Below, piece by piece: positions 33,498 through 40,665 of a stretch of DNA of 64,000 nucleotides. Position 1 is the first letter of the stretch. Each line of letters opens with the position of its first letter. The notes under the pieces were generated by a model. It was given only the letters and a program-made list of their open reading frames with translations. It had not been told where the DNA came from and made no database searches. Source of the stretch: CAIUGU01 sp963819685 (GTDB lineage: Bacteria > Pseudomonadota > Gammaproteobacteria > Steroidobacterales > Steroidobacteraceae); contig CAWFXI010000009.1 of the NCBI GenBank assembly GCA_963819685.1, positions 310,001-374,000 of the forward strand. The letters run 5' to 3'. Both the position numbers and the translations under genes were made by a program.

Positions 33498-34933
33498 CAC
33501 TCGCCTCTGGCCAAGCGCTTTTCCCTGAGCTTGCGCTGTTGCTCAGCCTTCGCATCCGCCAGACGCTGTGAATGAGCTGCGAACCTGTGCCGCGCAAGCG
33601 AACGCTGTTCAGTGTCCGCTGCTTCCGCAGTGATGCGTATGCGTGCCACTTTGAAGGTGGCCGTCAGTGGCAGCTGGCTGGGGCAGACGTAGTCGCAGCT
33701 GCCGCATTCGATGCAGTCTGCCAACCCGAGACGCTTGACATCATGCTGATCGCCAAGGGACGCATGGCGATAGAGTTCCTGGGGCAGCAGGCCAGCCGGG
33801 CACACACTCGCGCAGTCGCCACAGCGAATGCAAGGCATCTCGGCGCCACGCGGCTGCAGGTCACTAGCAGTTGCAGCGATGATGCAATTGGTCGCCTTGC
33901 CGACCGTGAAGTCGTCGTGTGGAAGCGCTGTGCCCATCATCAGTCCGCCGGCGATCAGGCGATGGACGGCGGTGGCATATCCTCCGCACGCGCGGATCAG
34001 ATCGGTAATCGGGGTGCCAAGGCGGACTTCCAGGTTGCGCGGCTGCGCGACACCGTGACCGGTGATGGTGACGATGCGACGGAGCAGTGGCTCACCCGTG
34101 GTGACAAGGATTGCGATGGCAGCGGCCGTACCAACGTTCTGGCAGACAATGCCGATATCGCGGGGCAGTCCTCCAGTGGGAACTTCCTTGCCACACAATG
34201 CGGCAATCAGTTGTCTCTCGCCACCCGCCGGATAATAGGTGGGCAGCGTGACCACCGAGATACGCTTGTCGATAGCAGCCAGTACAGCCGCTTCCATGGC
34301 TGCGATTGCTTCGGGTTTGTCGGCCTCGATGGCGATCATGCAGCGCGGCGCCTGCAGTATATGCAGTAGCACCTGTGCGCCGAGCACCACGTCACCGGCG
34401 CGGTAGCGCATCAGCGCATCATCGCAACTGATCCCGGGTTCACATTCGACGCCGTTCAGAAGCAGCGCTTCGATCGGCGCGCGCGCATACGGTGAGAGCT
34501 TGAGATGGGTGGGAAAGGCGGCACCCCCGAGTCCGACGATGCCACCTGCTTCGAGCCTTGCACGCAAAAAGTCCGGTGTGCACCGGGCGTAGTCGCCGAT
34601 CGCTTCGACGGTCGTATCACGTGAATCGCGGCCATCGTTGTTCAGAATCAGAACCGGTACACGATGGTCCATGCCGATGGCATCGCGCTCTTCGATGCCA
34701 GCGACGTGTCCTGAAACAGGCGAGTGCAGGGGCACGCCCCGATCGTGTGATGGTCGGGCAACGACCTGGCCCATCTTGAGCGGGTCGCCGGCAGCCACGC
34801 AGGGGATCAGTACGCGGCCATCTGGTTGCTCCAGTGACAGGATCAGTTGCGGGGGAACGCTCGCTGTCTCGAGGGGCACCTCGGCGGCATGCTGTCTGGC
34901 ACCTGGGAGCACCAGGCCGCGTTGTACGCTCAT
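33497..34933 (-). CDS. rsxC: Rnf/Rsx complex subunit C
   Basis: A 478-residue peripheral subunit starting at ATG 34933, coupled to rsxB by ATGA. It has an N-terminal barrel-sandwich domain (PLHSPVSGHVAGIE), the flavin/NADH domain with GGIVGLGGAAFPTHLKL and NGVECEPGISCDD, the SLBB-like TITGHGVAQPRNLEV, and two [4Fe-4S] motifs near the end: CIRCGDCASVCP and CIECGSCDYVCP. E. coli RsxC has a long Ala/Lys repeat tail; here the tail is short (about 55 residues). It is the NADH entry point of the complex, and its cofactor sites look intact. Confidence 0.94.
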   Translation of the reverse strand: MSVQRGLVLPGARQHAAEVPLETASVPPQLILSLEQPDGRVLIPCVAAGDPLKMGQVVARPSHDRGVPLHSPVSGHVAGIEERDAIGMDHRVPVLILNNDGRDSRDTTVEAIGDYARCTPDFLRARLEAGGIVGLGGAAFPTHLKLSPYARAPIEALLLNGVECEPGISCDDALMRYRAGDVVLGAQVLLHILQAPRCMIAIEADKPEAIAAMEAAVLAAIDKRISVVTLPTYYPAGGERQLIAALCGKEVPTGGLPRDIGIVCQNVGTAAAIAILVTTGEPLLRRIVTITGHGVAQPRNLEVRLGTPITDLIRACGGYATAVHRLIAGGLMMGTALPHDDFTVGKATNCIIAATASDLQPRGAEMPCIRCGDCASVCPAGLLPQELYRHASLGDQHDVKRLGLADCIECGSCDYVCPSQLPLTATFKVARIRITAEAADTEQRSLARHRFAAHSQRLADAKAEQQRKLREKRLARGE

Positions 34934-35433
34934 GACGGGCGCATCTCTATGCAGTCGACGGGGCAAGGTGCGATACAGAGCTTGCATCCCGTGCAGTCCT
35001 GCGCAACGACCGTATGTGTGTACCGCGAAGCACCAACAATGGCATCCACCGGGCAGGCCGGGAGACACAGCGCACAGCCAATGCAGAGCGCTTCATCGAT
35101 GAATGCGACGGTGACAGGCGCTTCGGGATCGCCATACCTGGTATTGACGGGCTTGAACTCACGACCGAGCAGAGCCGCAAGCTTCTTAGCCGTGACATGA
35201 CCGCCGGGCGGACATTGATTGATGTCCGCTTCGCCCCGCACGATTGCGGTCGCGTAAGGTCGGCATCCGGCATAGGTGCACTGCCCGCATTGCGTCTGCG
35301 GCAGCAGCGCGTCGATCCTGTCAACGAGCGCACTCTCTGCTGAGGGATGCGGCCGTGGTCCGCGAGAGACAAATAGCACACCGGCGAGGGAGGCCACGAA
35401 TGCTGTCAATGCAACACCAAGAATGGCCATCAT
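34930..35433 (-). CDS. rsxB: Rnf/Rsx complex subunit B
   Basis: A 167-residue ferredoxin-like subunit. It has one N-terminal helix (ILGVALTAFVASLAGVLFV), the Fe-S domain CGQCTYAGCRPYATAI with a following QCPPGG, and two ferredoxin motifs, CIGCALCLPACPVDAI and CTGCKLCIAPCPVDCIE. All cluster cysteines are present. The stop of rsxA abuts the start. It passes electrons between RsxC and the membrane part. Confidence 0.95.
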   Translation of the reverse strand: MMAILGVALTAFVASLAGVLFVSRGPRPHPSAESALVDRIDALLPQTQCGQCTYAGCRPYATAIVRGEADINQCPPGGHVTAKKLAALLGREFKPVNTRYGDPEAPVTVAFIDEALCIGCALCLPACPVDAIVGASRYTHTVVAQDCTGCKLCIAPCPVDCIEMRPS

Positions 35434-35991
35434 TCATGTCAGCCCGAGCAGAGCGAGCGCAGCGAGACCGGCCGCGATCAGCGTGAGGGGTGCGCCGCGA
35501 AGCATTTCAGGAACGTCCGGGTGATCGATGCGCCCGAAGAGTTCCGCAAGGGCCAGCAAGAGCAGCCCAAAGCCGGCAGCCAGACCGACAGCAATGGCAG
35601 CGACCTCAAAGCCGCTGCGGCTCGCAGTCACCTGTTGCAGGGCGACGACAAGGAGCGCGCTGTTGGCGACCGGGAGGGTGGCTTCCGCGATGTCCCCGGG
35701 CAGGCGGCATCGCCGCGGGCCGATCGTGCGCATCACGTGTACCGCGGTTGCACACCCGCCTGCAAGGGCCAGCAGTCTGACGTAGGAGAGATCGAATGGA
35801 ATCAGCACCCATTGATCAAGAGGCAGCAGGATTGCTGCGGCCAGCAGAAAAGCACAGCCTGACAGGATCGCGAGGTCGACGATTGAGCCGATGTCGCCTG
35901 CCATGGATTCGCTGGCATCGGACTCGCGGCCAGCAAGCACGAAGTGATTGACGAGCACGGTTCCGATGACAACGAGAAGAAGGTCATGCAT
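35434..35991 (-). CDS. rsxA: Rnf/Rsx complex subunit A (divergent)
   Basis: A 185-residue protein with six hydrophobic segments. The start LLLVVIGTVLVNHFVLAG aligns with E. coli RsxA LLLFVGTVLVNNFVLVK, and VPEMLRGAPLTLIAAGLAALA aligns with its last helix. The two conserved cysteines are missing: the FLGLCPFMGVS segment is replaced by GRESDASES, and TTNCAVLGVAL by VANSALLVVAL. In Na+-NQR these positions ligate the centre shared by NqrD and NqrE. First gene of the operon; its upstream region is repeat sequence, not an obvious promoter. Confidence 0.82.
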   Translation of the reverse strand: MHDLLLVVIGTVLVNHFVLAGRESDASESMAGDIGSIVDLAILSGCAFLLAAAILLPLDQWVLIPFDLSYVRLLALAGGCATAVHVMRTIGPRRCRLPGDIAEATLPVANSALLVVALQQVTASRSGFEVAAIAVGLAAGFGLLLLALAELFGRIDHPDVPEMLRGAPLTLIAAGLAALALLGLT

Positions 35992-36009
35992 GGCAGATGG
36001 CCGATAGGC

Positions 36010-36083
36010 GTAGAGCCGAAGGCTACAGGCTACAGGCTACAGCCAGAAGCCTAAAGCCCGAAGCCTGCAGCCCGGCTTCCGGC
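36010..36083. repeat. Heptad repeat tract between rsxA and metG
   Basis: Runs of AGGCTAC (three perfect copies, about 36020-36043), then AGCCAGA, AGCCTAA, AGCCCGA, AGCCTGC, AGCCCGG, then CTTCCGG, the unit in opposite sense. It fills nearly the whole gap between the genes and directly adjoins the metG stop codon. The inverted end could fold back on the AGCC units. Confidence 0.8.
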
Positions 36084-38144
36084 TTACTTCACCTTCATGC
36101 CGGCCTGCGCACCACTGTCGGGGGACAGCAGGAAGATATCCTTGTCACCGGGCCCTGCCGCCAGCACCATTCCCTCGGAGATGCCAAAGCGCATCTTGCG
36201 GGGTTTCAGATTGGCAACGACCACCGTCAGACGGCCAATGAGTGCTTCGGGTGCGTAGGCCGAGCGGATTCCGGCAAACACGGTTCGCTGGCCGGACCCA
36301 ACGTCCAGCGTCAGTTTCAGGAGCTTGTCCGCACCGTCGACCAGTTCGGCCTGGACGATTTTCGCAACGCGCAGGTCGATTTTGGCGAATTCGTCGACTG
36401 TGATTTCCGGCACCCCGGGTTGCGTTTCTGCCGCTTTCAGAGGCGCAGCAGGTACCTTGTCTGTGGGCACAGTACCTGCAGTCTGCACGGAGAATAGTGC
36501 GTCCATGATTAGCGGATCCACGCGAACGGTAAGAGGCTTGTACTCATTGATCGTCGTGCCGAGCAACGGGCGACCCGCGTCAGACCACGAAAACGGCTGG
36601 CTGCGGAAGAATGTTTCAACCTGGCTGACCAATACTGGCAGCACGGGCTGCAAATAGATTGCCAGCGCACGGAACAGGTTCAGCGACTGCGTGCAGATGG
36701 CCTGTACTTCCGGCAATCGGGCCGGATCCTTCGCCAGCACCCACGGTTTGTGGTCATCGACATAGCGATTCGCCCTGTCCGCCAGCAGCATGATGTCGCG
36801 GATGGCAGCCGCAAAGTCGCGGGACTCGTATTGAGCCGCAATCCGCTCACCCGCAATTGCGAAGTCCTGATAGAGCGCCGGATCAGGCAATTGCAGCCCA
36901 AGCCTGCCGTCAAAATGGCGGCTGAGGAAGCCTGCGGATCGGCTCGCGATGTTGACCAGCTTGCCGACGAGATCGCTGTTGACACGGGCAATGAAGTCAT
37001 CCGGATTGAACTCCAGATCTTCAACCCCGGAGTTCAGCTTTGCCGCAATGTAGTAACGCAGCCATTCCGGATTCAGCCCGAGTTCGAGGTACTTGAGCGG
37101 GCTGATGCCGGTGCCTCTCGATTTCGACATCTTGTCGCCCGACACCGTCAGGAAGCCGTGCACGTGGATGTTGTCCGGCACCTTGTACGGGTGGCCGGCA
37201 AATTTCAGCATGGCCGGCCAGAACAGCGTGTGGAAATAGATGATGTCCTTGCCGATGAAGTGAATCTGTTCGGTGTCGGGCGCAGTCAGGAAAGCCTCGA
37301 AATCGAGGCCTTTGAGCTCGCAGTATTTGCGGAAGCTCGCGAGGTACCCCACCGGAGCATCGAGCCAGACGTAGAAGAACTTGCCCGGTGCGTCCGGTAT
37401 CGGAATGCCGAAGTACGGAGCATCGCGCGAGATGTCCCAGTCGCCGAGCAGCCTGTCGCCCTTGCCTTCGAGCCATTCACGAGCCTTGTTGGCCACCTGT
37501 GCCTGCAGAATTCCGGGTGCATCGATCCACTGCTTCAGGAAGTCTGCGCAGCGCGGATCGGACAACCTGAAGAAATAGTGATCCGACGTCCTGAGGACCG
37601 GCTGCGCACCCGACAGACTTGAGTACGGATTGATCAGATCAGTCGGCGCGTAAACGGAACCGCAGACTTCGCAGGCATCGCCATACTGGTCCCTGGCGCG
37701 ACATTTGGGGCACTCACCCTTGATATAGCGGTCGGCGAGAAACATCTTCTTGACCGGGTCGAAGAACTGCTCGACCGGCTTTGCATAGATGAGTCCTGCG
37801 GCCTTGAGGCGGCGATAGATATCCTGAGACAGCTCCACGTTTTCCGGGCTGTCGGTCGAATGCCAGTGATCGAAGCTGATGTGGAAGCCCTTGAGATACC
37901 GGGGGCGATCGGCGGCAATCCGCGCGACCAGCTGCTGCGGCGTGATCCCTTCACTCTCCGCCTTGAGCATGATGGGTGCGCCGTGCGCATCATCCGCACA
38001 GACGAAGTGAACTTCGTTGCCTTTCAGCCGCTGGAACCGGACCCAGACGTCCGCCTGGATGTATTCCATGATGTGGCCAATGTGCAGGGGTGCATTGGCG
38101 TAAGGCAGGGCAGTCGTGACGAACAGGCGGCGCGGAGCGGGCAT
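36084..38144 (-). CDS. metG: Methionyl-tRNA synthetase
   Basis: A 686-residue class I aminoacyl-tRNA synthetase. The HIGH motif is in ANAPLHIGHIMEY near residue 20, zinc cysteines in CPKCRARDQYGDACEVCG (about residues 146-163), and KMSKSRGTGISPL holds the KMSKS loop (about residue 338). The C-terminal ~105 residues (ITVDEFAKIDLRVAKIVQAE onward) are the tRNA-binding/dimer domain of the long MetG type. Length is normal. In many gammaproteobacteria apbC is its divergent neighbour; here 5.2 kb of other genes lie between. Confidence 0.97.
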   Translation of the reverse strand: MPAPRRLFVTTALPYANAPLHIGHIMEYIQADVWVRFQRLKGNEVHFVCADDAHGAPIMLKAESEGITPQQLVARIAADRPRYLKGFHISFDHWHSTDSPENVELSQDIYRRLKAAGLIYAKPVEQFFDPVKKMFLADRYIKGECPKCRARDQYGDACEVCGSVYAPTDLINPYSSLSGAQPVLRTSDHYFFRLSDPRCADFLKQWIDAPGILQAQVANKAREWLEGKGDRLLGDWDISRDAPYFGIPIPDAPGKFFYVWLDAPVGYLASFRKYCELKGLDFEAFLTAPDTEQIHFIGKDIIYFHTLFWPAMLKFAGHPYKVPDNIHVHGFLTVSGDKMSKSRGTGISPLKYLELGLNPEWLRYYIAAKLNSGVEDLEFNPDDFIARVNSDLVGKLVNIASRSAGFLSRHFDGRLGLQLPDPALYQDFAIAGERIAAQYESRDFAAAIRDIMLLADRANRYVDDHKPWVLAKDPARLPEVQAICTQSLNLFRALAIYLQPVLPVLVSQVETFFRSQPFSWSDAGRPLLGTTINEYKPLTVRVDPLIMDALFSVQTAGTVPTDKVPAAPLKAAETQPGVPEITVDEFAKIDLRVAKIVQAELVDGADKLLKLTLDVGSGQRTVFAGIRSAYAPEALIGRLTVVVANLKPRKMRFGISEGMVLAAGPGDKDIFLLSPDSGAQAGMKVK

Positions 38145-38245
38145 GGGTGGCGGGGCGAGGACGTCAGCAGAAGGGGCGGCGATTATGCCAGCGAGGCGTT
38201 GCGGTAGGGGTACGGCGTGATGAGCGTGATGTCGTGGAGAGTGGA

Positions 38246-39433
38246 TCAGTGATTGCGTATCTGGACCGGAGTCACGTTCACCATCCCGACATCCGCGTCA
38301 CTTGCCTTAACCCCTGCATCCTTCAGATGCTCGAACTTGGACTTGGTGATGGCCTTCTTATACGCTTCCTTGCCGCTGATGACGCCCTTGTCGAGCAATT
38401 CCTGGATGGCTGAATCCATGACGCGCATCCCGTACTGCCCGCCGCTCTGCATCGTGTTTTCGAGCTGATCGAGCTTGCCCTGGCGGATGAGATTCGCGAC
38501 AGCAGGCGTGTTGACGAGAATTTCCAGGGCGGCCACCCGGCCACTCTTGTTCGCCCGTGGAATCAACTGTTGCGAGATCACCCCACGCAATGACGTGGAA
38601 AGCATTGCGCGCACGTGAGACTGCTTGTCGGCGGGGAAGGCATTGACCATGCGATCCACTGTCGCGGCGGCACCATTCGTATGCAGCGTGCCCATGACCA
38701 GGATGCCCATTTCGGCGGCCGTCACCGCGATGCTCATCGTTTCGTAGTCGCGCAATTCGCCGACCAGAATGACGTCCGGATCTTCACGCAGTGCCGACAG
38801 CAGTGCAGCAGCAAATGTAGGGCTGTGGCTGCCGATCTCGCGCTGGCTGATCAGGCAGTTCTTGCGCGTGTGCACGAATTCGATGGGGTCCTCAATGGTC
38901 AGGATGTGGCCTTTTTCACGGCCATTGATGTCGTCGATCATCGCGGCCAGGCTGGTTGACTTGCCCGACCCGGTCTTGCCGGTGACGAGGATCAGGCCCT
39001 GGTTGACCTTGCAGAGATTGCGCACCGCATCCGGCATTGCCAGCTGATCCAGTGTGAGGGCCTTGGACGGAATGGCTCGGCAGACGGCGCCTAGTCCGTT
39101 CAGTTGCCGCATCACGTTGACACGAAATCGCGAAACGCCGGGGATCAGGTACGCAAAGTCGGCGCCATGCTGCTGTTCCAGGCGATGAACCGCGGCGGGC
39201 GGCATGATTTCCAGCAGCACTTCCTGAACGAGTTGGGCGGTCAGCACCTCATTCCGCAAAGGGTGCAGATCTCCATGCAGGCGGATGCGCGGCGGGTCTC
39301 CTGCAATGAAATGCAGGTCGGACCCGTTCTTCATGAGCACCTCTTTGAGGTACTCATCGATGCGCCTGGGTCCGATGGGTGCGGATGTGCTACCCGAAAG
39401 TCCGGTTTGAAGCGTGGTACTGGCAGTGCTCAT
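38246..39433 (-). CDS. PilT/PilU-family type IV pilus ATPase (first of pair)
   Basis: A 395-residue hexameric retraction ATPase type. It has an N-terminal PAS-like domain (SDLHFIAGDPPRIRLHGDL), Walker A GKTGSGKST at 152-160, Asp box LTIEDPIEFVH, Walker B DPDVILVGELRD and His box GTLHTNGAAATVDRM. The PilT C-terminal AIRNLIRE-like motif appears as AVANLIRQGKL. It carries an extra ~20-residue Ser/Thr-rich N-terminus and ~35 extra residues at the end. The next gene upstream is a second PilT-like ATPase, and the one before that a HEAT-kinase. It lacks the usual pilT neighbour (yggS), so this may be an accessory pair. Confidence 0.9.
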   Translation of the reverse strand: MSTASTTLQTGLSGSTSAPIGPRRIDEYLKEVLMKNGSDLHFIAGDPPRIRLHGDLHPLRNEVLTAQLVQEVLLEIMPPAAVHRLEQQHGADFAYLIPGVSRFRVNVMRQLNGLGAVCRAIPSKALTLDQLAMPDAVRNLCKVNQGLILVTGKTGSGKSTSLAAMIDDINGREKGHILTIEDPIEFVHTRKNCLISQREIGSHSPTFAAALLSALREDPDVILVGELRDYETMSIAVTAAEMGILVMGTLHTNGAAATVDRMVNAFPADKQSHVRAMLSTSLRGVISQQLIPRANKSGRVAALEILVNTPAVANLIRQGKLDQLENTMQSGGQYGMRVMDSAIQELLDKGVISGKEAYKKAITKSKFEHLKDAGVKASDADVGMVNVTPVQIRNH

Positions 39434-39444
39434 GGGAGGTGCGG

Positions 39445-40539
39445 TCAGCCCGGGGCGAGATCGAGTTTCGGCAGAATGCCGGTATCCGTCACGAACCGCG
39501 AGAGCATCTTCTTGTCATTGGCGTAGCCGTAGGCGTCATCGGGGTCGATTTCCTTCGCCTGCACTGCAGCGAGCAGAGCCATGTCCAGCATCTGCATGCC
39601 AAGATCCTTGCCGGTCTGCAGCTGCGACGGAATCTGGTGTGTCTGGTCAGTCATCATCAGTTTGGCGATGGCGCGCGTGACGACCATGATCTCGCAGATG
39701 GCTTTGCGACCGCGCAGATCGGGGGTCTTGATAAGCACTTGCGTAATGACAGCCAGCAGGCTTTGCGACAGGAAGCTCTTGGTCTGCTCGCGCTCATCGG
39801 CAGGCAAAGCGTCGATCATGCGGTCGATCGTCTTGACTGCGCCCGTCGTGTGCAACGTCCCGAGCACCAGGTGGCCGGTTTCTGCGGCGGTCATTGCCCA
39901 GCGAATGGTGTCAGCGTCACGCAGCTCGCCGACCAGGATGACATCCGGATCCTCACGCATGGCGGCGCGAACGCCCTCTGCGAAGGAAGGCAGATGCGTA
40001 TTGAGTTCGCGCTGGATGACCTGGCTCTGCTTGCTGCGGTGGACAAACTCGATGGGGTCTTCGAGGCTGACGATATTGAGGCGCCGGGTGGTATTCAGGT
40101 GGTCGATCATTGCCGCCAGCGTGGTGGACTTCCCGGTACCGGTCGAGCCCGTGACCAGAATCATGCCCTGGTGGTTGTCGCAGAGCTTCTTGATGATCGG
40201 CGGCAATGCGAGGCGATCCAGCGTCGGGACCTCGGTCGGGATGGCCCGAAAGGTCGCGCCGATCCCGGTATCCTTGCGGAACACGTTGACGCGGAAACGG
40301 CCGCCGTTCGTGGAAACATAGGAAAAGTCGAGGTCGCTGCCAGTGCGCAGGTGATCCTGCTGGGCTTTGGTGACGATCTCCTGGAGGTAGCCCTCGAGTT
40401 CGGCCTGGCTCAGTTCCCGGAACTTGATGGGCATGAGATCGCCGTGCATGCGCAGCATCGGCGGCACGCCTACGGCGAAATGGATGTCTGAGCAGCCCTG
40501 GTCGGTGCCCAGCTTCAGGAACGCGTCGATTCGGGACAT
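39445..40539 (-). CDS. PilT/PilU-family type IV pilus ATPase (second of pair)
   Basis: A 364-residue paralogue of its neighbour. It has SDIHFAVGVPPMLRMHGDL, Walker A GSTGTGKST at 131-139, SLEDPIEFVHRSKQS, Walker B DPDVILVGELRD and GTLHTTGAVKTIDRM. In place of AIRNLIRE it has AIAKLMMTDQTHQI, and the C-terminal tail (SRFVTDTGILPKLDLAPG) is its own. It is 11 bases upstream of the first ATPase, so the two are co-transcribed and may form a PilT/PilU-like partnership. A heptad tract separates it from the HEAT-kinase gene. Confidence 0.9.
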   Translation of the reverse strand: MSRIDAFLKLGTDQGCSDIHFAVGVPPMLRMHGDLMPIKFRELSQAELEGYLQEIVTKAQQDHLRTGSDLDFSYVSTNGGRFRVNVFRKDTGIGATFRAIPTEVPTLDRLALPPIIKKLCDNHQGMILVTGSTGTGKSTTLAAMIDHLNTTRRLNIVSLEDPIEFVHRSKQSQVIQRELNTHLPSFAEGVRAAMREDPDVILVGELRDADTIRWAMTAAETGHLVLGTLHTTGAVKTIDRMIDALPADEREQTKSFLSQSLLAVITQVLIKTPDLRGRKAICEIMVVTRAIAKLMMTDQTHQIPSQLQTGKDLGMQMLDMALLAAVQAKEIDPDDAYGYANDKKMLSRFVTDTGILPKLDLAPG

Positions 40540-40544
40540 AGGAA

Positions 40545-40665
40545 AAGGCTGCAGAGCGAGGGCTTCGGGCTACCGGCTTCAGGCTACGGGCTTGTACCCC
40601 AAGACTACAGCGAAGTCCGTCTCTGTTCTAGCTGAAGCCTGAAGCCTGAGGCCGGCAGTCGAGCT
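40545..40665. repeat. Heptad repeat tract between PilT-type gene and HEAT-kinase
   Basis: Units such as GGGCTTC, GGGCTAC, CGGCTTC and AGGCTAC occur near 40560-40590, and the opposite-sense AGCCTGA, AGCCTGA, GGCCGGC near 40633-40655, giving an inverted arrangement around a unique centre. It ends at the kinase stop codon. As at other sites, the tract spans essentially the whole intergenic gap. Confidence 0.75.

Noticed and set aside
39379..40491. Antisense open frame over the second PilT-type ATPase
   Set aside because: The minus strand carries Walker motifs; the plus frame has none.
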